The notes under the pieces are model-generated. The model was not told the DNA's origin and did not search any database. It saw only the letters and a program-made list of their open reading frames with translations. DNA of 64,000 bases from Aeromonas caviae (GTDB taxonomy: Bacteria; Pseudomonadota; Gammaproteobacteria; Enterobacterales; Aeromonadaceae). The stretch spans positions 21,226 through 85,225 of the forward strand of contig NZ_CDBK01000071.1 of assembly GCF_000819785.1 (NCBI RefSeq), in the 5' to 3' direction. Shown piece after piece: positions 18,499 through 30,734 of the stretch (its first letter is position 1; every line of letters begins with the position of its first letter). The translations under genes and the position numbers were made by a program.

Positions 18499-20292
18499 AT
18501 GAAACACATTCGTAACTTTTCGATTATTGCGCACATCGACCACGGTAAGTCGACCCTGTCGGACCGTCTGATCCAGACTTGCGGCGGCCTGTCCGATCGC
18601 GAGATGCAGGCCCAGGTGCTGGACTCCATGGATCTGGAGCGCGAGCGCGGCATTACCATCAAGGCACAGAGTGTGACCCTGAACTACCAGGCACAAGACG
18701 GTAACACCTATCAGCTGAACTTTATCGACACCCCGGGCCACGTGGATTTCTCCTACGAGGTTTCTCGCTCCCTGGCTGCCTGTGAAGGGGCACTGCTGGT
18801 GGTGGATGCCGGTCAGGGGGTTGAGGCACAGACTCTGGCCAACTGCTACACCGCCATGGAAATGGAGCTGGAAGTGGTGCCGGTGCTGAACAAGATTGAC
18901 CTGCCGGCCGCAGAGCCCGAGCGGGTTGCCGAGGAGATCGAGGACATCGTCGGCATCGACGCGGTGGACGCGGTGCGCTGCTCCGCCAAGACCGGCCTCG
19001 GTGTCGATCTGGTGCTGGAAGAGATCGTCGCCAAGATCCCGTCCCCGGAAGGGGATCCGGAGGCGCCGCTGCAGGCGCTGATCATCGACTCCTGGTTCGA
19101 CTCCTACCTCGGGGTCGTGTCGCTCGTGCGGATCAAGAACGGTTCCCTGAAGAAGAACGACAAGATCAAGGTGATGAGCACCGGTCAGGTGTGGGGTGTG
19201 GATCGTATCGGTATCTTCACCCCCAAGCAGGTGGACACCGACGGCCTGGGTTGTGGCGAGGTAGGTTGGGTCGTCTGCGGCATCAAGGACATCCACGGTG
19301 CGCCGGTGGGGGATACCCTGACCCTGGCCAAGCACGGTGCCGAGAAGGCGCTGGCCGGCTTCAAGAAGGTGAAGCCCCAGGTCTATGCGGGCCTGTTCCC
19401 CATCTCCAGCGATGACTACGAGTCCTTCCGCGATGCGCTGGAGAAGCTCTCCCTCAACGACGCCTCCCTGTTCTACGAACCGGAGAGCTCCACGGCGCTG
19501 GGCTTCGGCTTCCGCTGCGGCTTCCTCGGGATGCTGCACATGGAGATCATCCAGGAGCGTCTGGAGCGTGAATACGATCTGGATCTCATCACCACCGCAC
19601 CGACTGTGGTCTACGAGATCGAGCTGAACGATGGCTCCACCATCCACATCGACAGCCCGGCCCAGATGCCCGCCATCAACAACATCAAGGAGATGCGCGA
19701 GCCCATCGCCGAGTGTCACATCCTGCTGCCGCAGGAGTACATGGGCAACGTCATCACCCTCTGCATCGAGAAGCGCGGCGTACAGACCAACATGGTCTAC
19801 CACGGCAAGCAGGTGGCGCTGACCTACGAGATCCCGATGGCGGAAGTGGTGCTCGACTTCTTCGACCGTCTGAAGTCCACCAGTCGCGGCTACGCCTCCC
19901 TGGACTACGGCTTCAAGCGTTTCGAAACCTCCGACATGGTCCGTCTGGACATCATGATCAACGGCGAGCGGGTCGACGCCCTGGCCATCATCACCCACAA
20001 GGAGAACGCCCAGTATCGCGGTCGCCAGGTGGTGGAGAAGATGCGCGAGCTGATCCCGCGCCAGATGTTCGACATCGCCATCCAGGCCGCCATCGGCAAC
20101 CAGATCATCGCCCGCAGCACCGTCAAGGCATTGCGTAAAGACGTCACCGCCAAGTGCTACGGTGGTGACGTGAGCCGGAAGAAGAAGCTGCTGAACAAGC
20201 AGAAAGAAGGCAAGAAGCGGATGAAGTCCCTGGGCCGTGTGGACGTGCCGCAAGAGGCCTTCCTCGCCATTCTCCACGTCGGAAAGGATTAA
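18499..20292 (+). CDS. lepA: Elongation factor 4 (LepA), ribosome-associated GTPase
   Basis: Translational GTPase implicated in ribosome back-translocation or assembly. The 597-aa protein has G1 [10 protein letters not shown]2 [11 protein letters not shown]3 DTPGHVDF, G4 NKIDLP and the LepA-specific C-terminal domain with [16 protein letters not shown]. The ATG at 18499 gives the family N-terminus [14 protein letters not shown]; a TTG six codons earlier is less likely. Head of the lepA-lepB-rnc-era-recO-pdxJ cluster. Confidence 0.98.
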   Translation: MKHIRNFSIIAHIDHGKSTLSDRLIQTCGGLSDREMQAQVLDSMDLERERGITIKAQSVTLNYQAQDGNTYQLNFIDTPGHVDFSYEVSRSLAACEGALLVVDAGQGVEAQTLANCYTAMEMELEVVPVLNKIDLPAAEPERVAEEIEDIVGIDAVDAVRCSAKTGLGVDLVLEEIVAKIPSPEGDPEAPLQALIIDSWFDSYLGVVSLVRIKNGSLKKNDKIKVMSTGQVWGVDRIGIFTPKQVDTDGLGCGEVGWVVCGIKDIHGAPVGDTLTLAKHGAEKALAGFKKVKPQVYAGLFPISSDDYESFRDALEKLSLNDASLFYEPESSTALGFGFRCGFLGMLHMEIIQERLEREYDLDLITTAPTVVYEIELNDGSTIHIDSPAQMPAINNIKEMREPIAECHILLPQEYMGNVITLCIEKRGVQTNMVYHGKQVALTYEIPMAEVVLDFFDRLKSTSRGYASLDYGFKRFETSDMVRLDIMINGERVDALAIITHKENAQYRGRQVVEKMRELIPRQMFDIAIQAAIGNQIIARSTVKALRKDVTAKCYGGDVSRKKKLLNKQKEGKKRMKSLGRVDVPQEAFLAILHVGKD

Positions 20293-20295
20293 TCG

Positions 20296-21219
20296 ATGGC
20301 AAGCACCTTTTCCCTGATCCTCGTCGTCGTCACCCTGCTGACCGGCATCATCTGGACGCTCGACAAGCTGGTCTGGGCCAAGCAGCGGGCGGCCAAGATT
20401 GCCGCCGCCCGTGCCAATGCCGGTCCGGATGTGGACGAGAAGACACTGGCCAAGGTGGCCCCCATGCCGGTCTGGATCGAACAGACCGGCGGGGTTTTCC
20501 CGGTGATCGCGCTGGTGCTGATCCTGCGCTCCTTCATCTTCGAGCCGTTCCAGATCCCGTCCGGCTCCATGATGCCGACCCTGCTGGTGGGCGACTTCAT
20601 CCTGGTGGAGAAGTTTGCCTACGGCCTCAAGGACCCGGTGACCAACACCAAGTTCCTCGAGACCGGCGAGCCGAAGCGCGGTGATGTGGTGGTCTTCAAG
20701 TATCCGCTGGATACCCGGGTGGACTACATCAAACGGGTGGTCGGCATGCCCGGCGATCGGGTCATCTATCGCAACAAGGAGCTGATGATCCGGCCCAAGT
20801 GCGATGAGCAGGAAGGGAAAACGTGCCCCGGCTTCCAGAAGCTGGACGTCAAGTTCGAGCAGCGCGGCGAGTTCAGCCAGATGGGGATCCCGCTGGATCG
20901 CTACACCGAACAGCTGGGCGATGTCTCCCACGAGACCTTGCGCAACCCGCTGATGCCGGACCTGGTGGACCGCTACTATCGCCAGCCCGGCACCTACCCC
21001 GACGAGTGGGTGGTGCCGGAAGGTCACTATTTCGTGATGGGTGACAACCGCGACAACAGCACCGACAGTCGTTTCTGGGGCTTCGTGCCCGAGCAGAACC
21101 TGGTGGGCAAGGCGGTCGCCATCTGGATCAGTTTCGAATTCGAGCGCGAGGAAGGGTCCAGCTTGCCGAGCTGGGTGCCGACCGGTGTGCGCTTCAACCG
21201 CATTGGCGGAATCAAGTAA
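20296..21219 (+). CDS. lepB: Signal peptidase I
   Basis: Inner-membrane serine protease that removes signal peptides from exported proteins. The 307-aa protein has an N-terminal membrane helix (about 3-22), a second near residue 70, the catalytic Ser in PSGSMMPTL, the catalytic Lys in YIKRVVGMPGD and the GDNRDNSTDSR box. It begins 3 bases after lepA and ends directly against the rnc start. Confidence 0.98.
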   Translation: MASTFSLILVVVTLLTGIIWTLDKLVWAKQRAAKIAAARANAGPDVDEKTLAKVAPMPVWIEQTGGVFPVIALVLILRSFIFEPFQIPSGSMMPTLLVGDFILVEKFAYGLKDPVTNTKFLETGEPKRGDVVVFKYPLDTRVDYIKRVVGMPGDRVIYRNKELMIRPKCDEQEGKTCPGFQKLDVKFEQRGEFSQMGIPLDRYTEQLGDVSHETLRNPLMPDLVDRYYRQPGTYPDEWVVPEGHYFVMGDNRDNSTDSRFWGFVPEQNLVGKAVAIWISFEFEREEGSSLPSWVPTGVRFNRIGGIK

Positions 21220-21891
21220 ATGAATATCAAGATGAACAGACTGCAGTCCCGTCTCGGGCATGTCTTTCAGGATCCTGAGCTGCTGACCCGGGCTCTGACC
21301 CATCGCAGCGCTGGGTCCCGTCACAACGAGCGCCTGGAATTTCTGGGGGACTCCATCCTGAGTCTGGTGATTGCCGATGACCTCTTCCACCGCTTCCCGC
21401 AGGCGGCGGAAGGGGATCTCAGCCGGATGCGCGCCACCCTGGTGCGCGAGAAGACGCTGGCCGAGCTGGGCCGGGAATTCGACCTCGGGGATCACCTGAT
21501 CCTGGGGCCGGGGGAGCTGAAAAGCGGCGGTTTTCGCCGCGAGTCCATCCTGGCCGACACCGTCGAGGCGGTGATCGGCGCCATCTATCTGGACACGGAT
21601 CTGGAGCGGGTGCGCAGCCTCCTGCTCGGTTGGTATGCCAGCCGCCTTGGCGAGATCAAGCCCGGGATCGAACAGAAGGATCCCAAGACTCGTCTGCAAG
21701 AGATCCTGCAGGGCAGCCGCAAATCCCTGCCGACCTACACGGTGACCAACGTCAAGGGCGAGGCCCACAACCAGGAGTTCACCGTCCAGTGCGAAGTGGA
21801 TGGGCTGGATGGCCCCCTGGTCGGGATCGGCTCCAGCCGCCGCAAGGCCGAACAGGCCGCTGCGCAGCAAGCACTGGAACGGCTGTCATGA
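21220..21891 (+). CDS. rnc: Ribonuclease III
   Basis: Cuts double-stranded RNA in rRNA and mRNA processing. The 223-aa protein has the catalytic signature [12 protein letters not shown] at about residue 38, with acidic residues [13 protein letters not shown], and a C-terminal dsRNA-binding domain ([10 protein letters not shown] to [13 protein letters not shown]). The ATG follows the lepB stop with no gap; the stop overlaps a 22-codon frame that leads into era. Confidence 0.98.
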   Translation: MNIKMNRLQSRLGHVFQDPELLTRALTHRSAGSRHNERLEFLGDSILSLVIADDLFHRFPQAAEGDLSRMRATLVREKTLAELGREFDLGDHLILGPGELKSGGFRRESILADTVEAVIGAIYLDTDLERVRSLLLGWYASRLGEIKPGIEQKDPKTRLQEILQGSRKSLPTYTVTNVKGEAHNQEFTVQCEVDGLDGPLVGIGSSRRKAEQAAAQQALERLS

Positions 21892-21956
21892 GCACCATGA
21901 CGGATCCGGCACTGTGCGCTCTTTTCACTCCATCAGCATTGGGAACGCGGTCATGA
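21888..21956 (+). CDS. Putative 22-aa coupled mini-ORF between rnc and era
   Basis: The frame starts at ATG 21888, overlapping the rnc stop (ATGA), and ends at TGA 21954-21956, overlapping the era start (ATGA). The peptide is [12 protein letters not shown]...GTRS. Its internal MTDxxxC is weakly like the era N-terminus MTDTTYC (about 18 of 30 bases match). No ribosome site of its own is clear. It probably passes ribosomes from rnc to era rather than making a functional peptide; chance origin cannot be excluded. Confidence 0.4.
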   Translation: MSTMTDPALCALFTPSALGTRS

Positions 21957-22852
21957 CAGATACCACCTATTGCGGCTTTGTCGCCATCGTGGGCCGCCCC
22001 AACGTGGGCAAGTCCACCCTGCTCAACAAGTTGCTCGGCCAGAAGGTCAGCATCACCTCGAAGAAGCCCCAGACTACCCGTCACCGGATCCTGGGGATCG
22101 ACACCGAGGAGAACCATCAGACCATCTATGTGGATACCCCGGGTCTGCACATCGAGGAGAAGCGGGCCATCAACCGCCTGATGAACCGCGCCGCCACCAG
22201 TTCCCTGGGGGACGTGGCCATGGTGGTGTTCGTGGTGGACGGCACCCACTGGACCAAGGATGACGAGATGGTGCTGGGCAAGCTGCGCCACCTCAAGTGC
22301 CCCGTGGTGCTGGCGGTCAACAAGATCGACAACGTCAAGGAGAAAGAGGATCTGCTGCCGCACCTCGAGTGGCTGGGACAGCAGATGAACTTTGCCCACA
22401 TCCTGCCCATCAGTGCCGAGAAGGGCACCAACGTGGAGAAGATCCGCGAGTGGGCCAAGGATCTGCTGCCGGAGAACGTCCACTTCTTCCCGGAAGATTA
22501 CGTGACCGACCGCTCTTCCCGCTTCATGGCCTCCGAGATCATCCGCGAGAAGCTGATGCGCTTCACCGGCGAGGAGCTGCCCTATTCGGTGACGGTGGAG
22601 ATCGAGCGCTTCAAGGTGGAGGAGACCGGTCTCTACCACATCCACGGGCTCATCCTGGTGGAGCGCGAAGGCCAGAAGAAAATGGTCATCGGCAACAAGG
22701 GCGAGAAGATCAAGACCATCGGCACAGAGGCGCGCATCGACATGGAACGGCTGTTCCAGAACAAGGTGCATCTCGAGTTGTGGGTCAAGGTCAAGTCCGG
22801 CTGGGCCGACGACGAGCGGGCCCTGCGCAGCCTCGGGTATGGCGACGACTGA
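21953..22852 (+). CDS. era: GTPase Era
   Basis: Essential GTPase binding 16S rRNA and 30S subunits during ribosome maturation. The 299-aa protein has G1 [10 protein letters not shown]3 DTPGLH, G4 NKID and G5 SAEKGTN, followed by a KH RNA-binding domain with the GxxG loop in [13 protein letters not shown]. The ATG at 21953 has GGGAA seven bases upstream and matches the family start. It ends directly against recO. Confidence 0.98.
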   Translation: MTDTTYCGFVAIVGRPNVGKSTLLNKLLGQKVSITSKKPQTTRHRILGIDTEENHQTIYVDTPGLHIEEKRAINRLMNRAATSSLGDVAMVVFVVDGTHWTKDDEMVLGKLRHLKCPVVLAVNKIDNVKEKEDLLPHLEWLGQQMNFAHILPISAEKGTNVEKIREWAKDLLPENVHFFPEDYVTDRSSRFMASEIIREKLMRFTGEELPYSVTVEIERFKVEETGLYHIHGLILVEREGQKKMVIGNKGEKIKTIGTEARIDMERLFQNKVHLELWVKVKSGWADDERALRSLGYGDD

Positions 22853-23563
22853 TTGCTGACCCCGGCTTTCGTCATCCACAGTCGGCCCTATCGGGAGACC
22901 AGCCAGCTGGTCGAGGTCTTCACCCAGGATAGCGGTCGATTCACCTTGGTGGCTCGCGGTTCCCGCGGGCCACGCTCCTCTCTGAAGGGGCTGCTTCAGC
23001 CCTTCACCCTGCTCACCATTGCCTGGCGCGGCAAGGGGGATCTCAAGAACCTCACCCAGGTGGAGTGCCCGGATCACTCGTTGCGCCTCGGCGGGGATCG
23101 TCTCTTCTACGGCCTCTATCTCAACGAGCTGGTCTACTACCTGCTGGAAGCGCACACCCCCTTCCCCGAGGTGTTCGACGCCTATGCCCGTGCCATCATG
23201 GCCCTGGCGGACGGCGAGACCCCGGAGCTGCCCCTGCGCCGCTTCGAGTTCCTGCTGCTGCAGGCCCTGGGCTACGCGGTGGACTTCGAATATGCCGCGG
23301 ACGACGACTCCCCCATCGACCCCACCCTGCTTTACGGCTTCGAGCGGGAGCTCGGCTTTGTCGCTTGCGAGCGGGCGCCGGATCCCCGTACCCTGTTCCT
23401 CGGCGCCCACCTGCTGGCCTTCGCCGAGGGGCGTTTCGACACGCCTCCCTTGCTGCAGGCGGCCAAGCGTTTCAGCCGGCTGGCGCTGCAGCCCTATCTC
23501 GGCAAGCGTCAACTGAAGAGCAGGGAGCTCTTTTTGAAGCGAAAAGGCAGTGTTTCAAGCTGA
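22853..23563 (+). CDS. recO: DNA repair protein RecO
   Basis: Mediator that with RecR loads RecA onto SSB-coated single-stranded DNA. The 236-aa protein shows the N-terminal OB-fold pattern AFVIHSRPYRETSQLVEVFT and ARGSRGPRSSLKGLLQPF, followed by the helical C-terminal domain. It must start at TTG 22853 or CTG 22856, because the era stop codon is directly upstream in the same frame. This rare start and the absence of a ribosome site imply coupling to era translation. Confidence 0.93.
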   Translation: MLTPAFVIHSRPYRETSQLVEVFTQDSGRFTLVARGSRGPRSSLKGLLQPFTLLTIAWRGKGDLKNLTQVECPDHSLRLGGDRLFYGLYLNELVYYLLEAHTPFPEVFDAYARAIMALADGETPELPLRRFEFLLLQALGYAVDFEYAADDDSPIDPTLLYGFERELGFVACERAPDPRTLFLGAHLLAFAEGRFDTPPLLQAAKRFSRLALQPYLGKRQLKSRELFLKRKGSVSS

Positions 23564-23720
23564 TTTTTATTATCTGGTGATGTTTTGTGTTTATGACATC
23601 GCCTTTCATGAACAATAATGCTGTCGCCGTGGCCAAAACCGGCCTGCGGCGGCACATGGACAGAGGGGCGGGCTCCACCCGTCCCGGCATTCACAGATGA
23701 CCTGTATCAAGGAGTAAGCA

Positions 23721-24458
23721 ATGAGCGAGATCTACCTGGGTGTGAACATCGACCATATCGCCACCCTGCGCAACGCCCGCGGCACCCAGTATCCGGATCC
23801 GGTACAGGCCGCCTTCGTGGCCGAGCAGGCCGGTGCCGATGGCATCACGGTCCACCTGCGGGAAGATCGCCGCCACATCACCGACCGGGACGTGGAGATC
23901 CTGCGCCAGACCATCCAGACCAGGATGAACCTGGAGATGGCGGTGACCGAGGAGATGATCGGCATCGCCTGCCGCATCAAGCCCCACTTCGTCTGCCTGG
24001 TGCCGGAGAAGCGCACCGAGGTGACCACCGAGGGGGGGCTGGACGTGGCGGGCCAGCTGGACAAGGTGACCGATGCGGTGACCCGCCTGGCCGCCGTGGG
24101 CGCCCAGGTGTCCCTTTTTATCGATGCGGATCCGTTGCAGATCGATGCGGCCGCCGCGAGCGGTGCTCCCTTCATCGAGATCCACACCGGCCGCTACGCC
24201 GATGCCACCACGGATGCCGAGCGCAACGCCGAGTTCAAGCGTATCGCTGCCGGTGCCTCCTATGCCGCAGGCAAGGGCTTGAAGGTCAATGCGGGCCACG
24301 GTCTGCACTACCACAACGTCAAGGCCATCGCCGCCATCCCCGAGCTCTATGAGCTCAACATCGGTCACGCCATCATCGGCCGCGCCGCCTTCGACGGTCT
24401 GGCCAAGGCGGTCAGCGACATGCGTGCGCTGATGCAGGAAGCCCGTCAGGGGATCTGA
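23721..24458 (+). CDS. pdxJ: Pyridoxine 5'-phosphate synthase
   Basis: Condenses deoxyxylulose 5-phosphate with aminoacetone 3-phosphate in pyridoxal phosphate synthesis. The 245-aa TIM-barrel protein begins with [16 protein letters not shown] and contains [16 protein letters not shown] and the C-terminal [17 protein letters not shown] precedes the ATG. It follows recO by 157 bases, the usual recO-pdxJ pairing, and ends at a strong terminator. Confidence 0.98.
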   Translation: MSEIYLGVNIDHIATLRNARGTQYPDPVQAAFVAEQAGADGITVHLREDRRHITDRDVEILRQTIQTRMNLEMAVTEEMIGIACRIKPHFVCLVPEKRTEVTTEGGLDVAGQLDKVTDAVTRLAAVGAQVSLFIDADPLQIDAAAASGAPFIEIHTGRYADATTDAERNAEFKRIAAGASYAAGKGLKVNAGHGLHYHNVKAIAAIPELYELNIGHAIIGRAAFDGLAKAVSDMRALMQEARQGI

Positions 24459-24475
24459 TGCCGCTTCGCAGGTAT

Positions 24476-24515
24476 GAAAACCACAAGGGACGCTTCGGCG
24501 TCCCCTGTGGTTTTC
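24476..24515. terminator. Long terminator hairpin after pdxJ
   Basis: An 18-bp stem with one mismatch (24476-24493 with 24498-24515) and a TTCG loop, with A-rich and T-rich ends. The symmetric A/T flanks would let it act on both strands, between pdxJ and the convergent amidase gene. Confidence 0.9.
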
Positions 24516-24599
24516 AGGAGTGGAAGGCGGGATGAACCCCGTGCTCATCTGGCATGGGGCCGGGCATCCGTGTGCAGAGGGCGAAAGGGAAGGGGCGCC

Positions 24600-25490
24600 T
24601 CAGCCTGGTTCCGGGAAGTAGCGCTCCAGCAGGGCGGTGAGGATGGCCTGGCACTCGGCATCCGGCTCGCCGGTGACCAGGGCAGGGCGAAAGTGAAGCT
24701 GGAAGGCGCGCAGGACGGCGCGGCTCTGCTCATCCCAGGCGCCGTGCTGGGGGAGGCCGTAGCCGTAACGGGCAAGCTGCTGCTGCCATTGCAGCGCATC
24801 CCAGGGGATGAGCTGCGTCTGGCGCAGCTCGGCCACCCGGGCCTCGTCGGGCCAGGCGCCGACACCGTAGCGCAGGGCGAGCTCGCGCCAGGGGAACCGG
24901 GGGCCGGGATCCTGCTTGCGCTCGGGGGCGACGTCGCTGTGGGCCAGCACCTGGGTGGGGGGGATCTGGTAGCGTTCGACCAGATCCCGGGCGAGGGCGC
25001 CGAGGGCGGCGATCTGGGCAGAGGGATAGGGTTGCCAGTGTCTCAGATGGGCTGGCAGGGCCGCGTCTTTCTCGTCATACCCGAGATTCACTATCTCGAT
25101 ACCGAGCGAACTGGCGTTGAGCCCGGCGTAGTGATGCCAGCGACTGCGTCCGGCGTGCCAGGCCCGCTGGCTGTCGGGCACCAGCTGGTAGACCGGGAAC
25201 GGTTGCTCGTCGGTGTCGCGGGGGATCAGGTAGTGGGCGCTCACCTTGTGCTCCGGCTCGGTCAGCAGGCGCAGGGAGCGGGCATCCTCTTCATCCGTGT
25301 AGTGCAGGATGAGAAAGGCGATGCGCTCGTTCTGGCTGGCGCTCTGATGCTCCTGATTGAGACGATAGGGCGCAGGCTGGCAGGCGCCGAGCAGCAGGAT
25401 GAGGGGCAGTGACCAGAACCAGCGCGCCGCGAACCGACACGCACCGCCGCTCGCCGACGGGCGTGGAGTCAGCAGGCGGCGCCAGCTCAT
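24600..25490 (-). CDS. N-acetylmuramoyl-L-alanine amidase, AmiD-like lipoprotein
   Basis: Predicted zinc amidase that cleaves the bond between N-acetylmuramic acid and the stem peptide. A long N-terminal region leads to a lipobox LLGAC (Cys about 37), implying lipid anchoring in the envelope. The Amidase_2 domain spans about residues 55-190 with zinc-site histidines in FLILHYT and VLAHSDVAP. A C-terminal peptidoglycan-binding domain (about 220-290) follows. Length 296 aa. The layout matches E. coli AmiD, possibly acting in wall recycling. Confidence 0.88.
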   Translation of the reverse strand: MSWRRLLTPRPSASGGACRFAARWFWSLPLILLLGACQPAPYRLNQEHQSASQNERIAFLILHYTDEEDARSLRLLTEPEHKVSAHYLIPRDTDEQPFPVYQLVPDSQRAWHAGRSRWHHYAGLNASSLGIEIVNLGYDEKDAALPAHLRHWQPYPSAQIAALGALARDLVERYQIPPTQVLAHSDVAPERKQDPGPRFPWRELALRYGVGAWPDEARVAELRQTQLIPWDALQWQQQLARYGYGLPQHGAWDEQSRAVLRAFQLHFRPALVTGEPDAECQAILTALLERYFPEPG

Positions 25491-25522
25491 GGTCTAGTCT
25501 CGCACCTGGTCGGAGGCGGTCA

Positions 25523-26008
25523 TCAGGGCCCGGGCCTGTATTTGGCGGTGAGGCCAATCAGGAAGTTGCGCAGGATCTGATCCCCGCAATCCTGATAGTG
25601 CTTGTGATCCCTGGCGCGGAACAGGGCGCTCAGCTCGGACTTGGAGAGGTTGAAGTTCGCGAGCTTGAGGGTGCCCAGCATCTCCTCTTCCTTGTAGTTG
25701 AGGCCGATGCGCAGCTTGCGCAGGATCAGGTTGTTGTTGATCCGGTTCGGGATCACCTGGGGCGGGGCATCTTCCCGCACACCGCGGCGCAGGGCGATGA
25801 AGCCGTCGAGGAACTGGCTCAGTGCCGAGTCCGGGCAGGCGGCGAAGCCCGCTTCCTGTGCCTCGCCCTCTTCGGCCTCTTTCATCAGCCAGCCGTGCAA
25901 CTGGGCATGGGTGATGGCCAGATTGCCCTTGGCAAAGATCTCGACCATCTGGTCGTTGCTGATGCTGAGGGCATAGCGCAGGCGGCGCAGAATATCGTTG
26001 TTGGTCAT
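25523..26008 (-). CDS. DUF1456 family protein (YehS-like)
   Basis: A 161-aa cytosolic protein built from two similar halves: MTNNDILRRLRYALSISNDQM at the start and INNNLILRKLRIGLNYKEEEM in the middle. This duplicated pattern is the mark of DUF1456. Function is unknown. It lies between the amidase gene and barA, all transcribed leftward. Confidence 0.85.
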   Translation of the reverse strand: MTNNDILRRLRYALSISNDQMVEIFAKGNLAITHAQLHGWLMKEAEEGEAQEAGFAACPDSALSQFLDGFIALRRGVREDAPPQVIPNRINNNLILRKLRIGLNYKEEEMLGTLKLANFNLSKSELSALFRARDHKHYQDCGDQILRNFLIGLTAKYRPGP

Positions 26009-26072
26009 GTTGACTCCTGTGGAAACGGCGCAGATGTTACCACCTGCCGCCTGTCCAGTCAGAAAAAGCGCC

Positions 26073-28789
<2,717 letters not shown>

Positions 28790-28793
<4 letters not shown>

Positions 28794-28909
28794 GCCGCCG
28801 ACCCGCCTTTCGCAAGAGAAGCCATGACCCGGTGCGCATGCAGGCACCGGGGTCGGGCAGGCAATACAGTCATTGTCGCTGTACGGGGTCTCAGGCCGTA
28901 TCCGGTCAT
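28790..28909 (-). CDS. 39-aa upstream ORF coupled to barA (second start-region copy)
   Basis: Starts MTGYGLRPRTA, a copy of the barA start MTKYGLRAR in a different frame, and reads 39 codons to a TGA that overlaps the barA ATG (ATGA at 28790-28793). Its own ATG overlaps the stop of a further upstream frame in the same way. The rest of the peptide (Pro-, Arg- and Cys-containing) resembles nothing known. It is a candidate leader frame that sets the level of BarA translation. Confidence 0.5.
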
Positions 28910-28986
28910 ATCAATGGGCCACTTTTGGTCAGAATGGACGATGGGGCGGATGCCGCGGCTGGGGCCCTCAGGCCGTATTTGGTCAT
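28906..28986 (-). CDS. 26-aa upstream ORF coupled to the second barA leader frame
   Basis: Starts MTKYGLRAPAA; its first 25 bases match the barA start at 22 of 25 positions. It ends in a TGA at 28906-28908 that overlaps the ATG of the next frame (ATGA). Only 76 bases separate it from the divergent rlmD start, so it would be the first frame on a barA transcript from that gap. No strong ribosome site is seen (AAGAA is the best). Confidence 0.5.
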   Translation of the reverse strand: MTKYGLRAPAAASAPSSILTKSGPLI

Positions 28987-29062
28987 ACGATTATTCTTGT
29001 GGGACAATGGTCTGCCGCAGATTCCACAATCATGACATAGCCACCTATAGGCACCAAGTTTT

Positions 29063-30385
29063 ATGGCCCAGTTTTTCAAGCCCCAAAAGAAATCCACCCA
29101 GCCCCAACGTATTGAATTTACGGTAGACAGTCTGGATCACCACTGTGTCGGCGTCGGCCGTCATCAGGGCAAGGCCATCTTCGTCGAAGGGGCGCTGCCC
29201 GGCGAGGCCATCAAGGCCCGCATCATCGACGACAAGAAGCACTATGCCCACGCCGCCCTGCAACAGGTGGTGACCCCGGCGGACAACCGGGTCGCCCCCT
29301 TCTGCGACCACTATCGCGAGTGTGGCGGTTGCAGTGCCCAGCACCTGGGAGAGGGAGATCAGCTGGCGGCCAAGGAGGCGGGACTGGTCAGCCTGTTCGA
29401 GCGCCTTGGCAACATCCAGGCGCCTACACTGGCACCTGCGCTGACGGGGGAGTCCCGCGCCTACCGCCGGGTCTGCCGTCTGGCCATCAAGTTTGACAAG
29501 AACGGTCGCTGCACCCGGGTGGGCTTTCGTCGTCGCCAGTCGAACGATCTGGTAGAGATTGCCAGCTGCCCTGTGCTGGCCGAGCCCCTCTCCGCCCTTA
29601 TCGCCCCTCTGCGCGAATGCCTCAACCGGCTGAAGAGCCAGCGCGAACTGGGTCACGCCGAACTCATTCAGGGGGAGCAGGGCATTCTGATGCTGCTGCG
29701 CCACACCGGTCGCCCCACCGAGGCAGATCGGGCGCACTTGACCGAGTTTGCCACCGCCCAGGGGATAGACCTCTATCTGCAGGCGGCGGACGAGCAGATC
29801 GAACCTCTGCGTCAACAGTCTCAGCCAAGTTACACGCTGGATGGCCTGTCTCTTGCATTCGCTCCCGGCGACTTCATCCAGGTCAACGGGCCCGTCAACC
29901 AGCGCATGGTGGAGCAGGCATTGAGCTGGCTCGACGCAGGCAAGGATGACAAGGTGCTGGACCTCTTCTGCGGCATCGGCAACTTCACCCTGCCGCTGGC
30001 CCGTCAGGCCCGCGAAGTGGTGGGGGTGGAAGGGGAGCTCGCCATGGTGACGCGTGCACAGGAGAATGCCCGCCGCAACGGCATCGACAACGCCCGCTTC
30101 TACAAGGCGGACTTGAGCGGCGACATCGTGGGCATGTCCTGGGCCCGGGAAGGGTTCGATCTGGTGCTGCTGGATCCGGCCAGACCCGGGGCGCTGGAGG
30201 TGATGAGCCACGTGGTGGCACTTTCCCCCAAACGGGTGGTCTATGTTTCCTGTAACCCGGTCACCCTGGCCCGTGACAGCCAGGTGCTGGTGCAGGGGGG
30301 CTACAAGCTGACCCGTCTGGGGATGCTGGACATGTTCCCCCACACTGGTCATCTGGAGTCCATGGCGCTGTTCGAACGGGGCTGA
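29063..30385 (+). CDS. rlmD: 23S rRNA (uracil-1939-C5)-methyltransferase RlmD
   Basis: SAM-dependent methyltransferase for U1939 of 23S rRNA. The 440-aa protein has an N-terminal TRAM domain (about 15-75), the Fe-S cluster cysteines in CDHYRECGGC and a fourth Cys near 172, the SAM-binding LDLFCGIGNFTLPLA, and the catalytic Cys in YVSCNPVTLARD near residue 397. Divergent from barA and upstream of relA, the conserved gammaproteobacterial order. Confidence 0.97.
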   Translation: MAQFFKPQKKSTQPQRIEFTVDSLDHHCVGVGRHQGKAIFVEGALPGEAIKARIIDDKKHYAHAALQQVVTPADNRVAPFCDHYRECGGCSAQHLGEGDQLAAKEAGLVSLFERLGNIQAPTLAPALTGESRAYRRVCRLAIKFDKNGRCTRVGFRRRQSNDLVEIASCPVLAEPLSALIAPLRECLNRLKSQRELGHAELIQGEQGILMLLRHTGRPTEADRAHLTEFATAQGIDLYLQAADEQIEPLRQQSQPSYTLDGLSLAFAPGDFIQVNGPVNQRMVEQALSWLDAGKDDKVLDLFCGIGNFTLPLARQAREVVGVEGELAMVTRAQENARRNGIDNARFYKADLSGDIVGMSWAREGFDLVLLDPARPGALEVMSHVVALSPKRVVYVSCNPVTLARDSQVLVQGGYKLTRLGMLDMFPHTGHLESMALFERG

Positions 30386-30392
30386 GTCGAGG

Positions 30393-30438
30393 CGACCGCA
30401 TTATTCTGGATGAATCAAGATGCGGTCGTGATGATTTT
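30393..30438 (+). terminator. Possible terminator after rlmD
   Basis: A perfect 9-bp stem (30393-30401 with 30420-30428), an 18-base loop, then a TTTTT run at 30434-30438. The long loop makes it a moderate-quality prediction. Confidence 0.5.
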
Positions 30439-30734
30439 TCGATGTGCATGATGCTGCCAGAGTGAGGTAAAACAGGTGTTTCTCGCTGCCTTCAACGGGC
30501 AGGGCAGCATGCGGTTATCTTGGTTTTCCAGCGGCGGCAGCGCTGTTTGAGCGGGAGTGATTAGGGTAATCTAGGTCGTCGATAGTGGATCGGATGCGGG
30601 GAAGAGCCCTGTCACCTTGCGCGGTGACATGCCTTGAAAACTCTTTCATGCATCCCCATTTGAGGCAGTCATCAGTTGATGAGGGGATGAGGAGAGCATC
30701 GGCTTTCGACCCCACACTTTTAAGGATTGATACC
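30439..30734 (+). other. Intergenic leader region upstream of relA
   Basis: The rlmD-relA gap is 349 bases and holds no convincing gene. Beyond the rlmD hairpin it contains a perfect 7-bp stem-loop (30610-30616 with 30623-30629) and a second pairing of CATCCCC (30651-30657) with GGGGATG (30683-30689) enclosing a small ATCA/TGAT dyad. These lie just before the relA ribosome site and could fold in the relA leader. Confidence 0.4.

Noticed and set aside
18475..21870. A very long open frame on the strand opposite lepA, lepB and rnc
   Set aside because: It mirrors three certain genes; long antisense frames are expected in GC-rich DNA with strong third-position bias. The same holds for those opposite pgk, pyrG, eno and rpoD.
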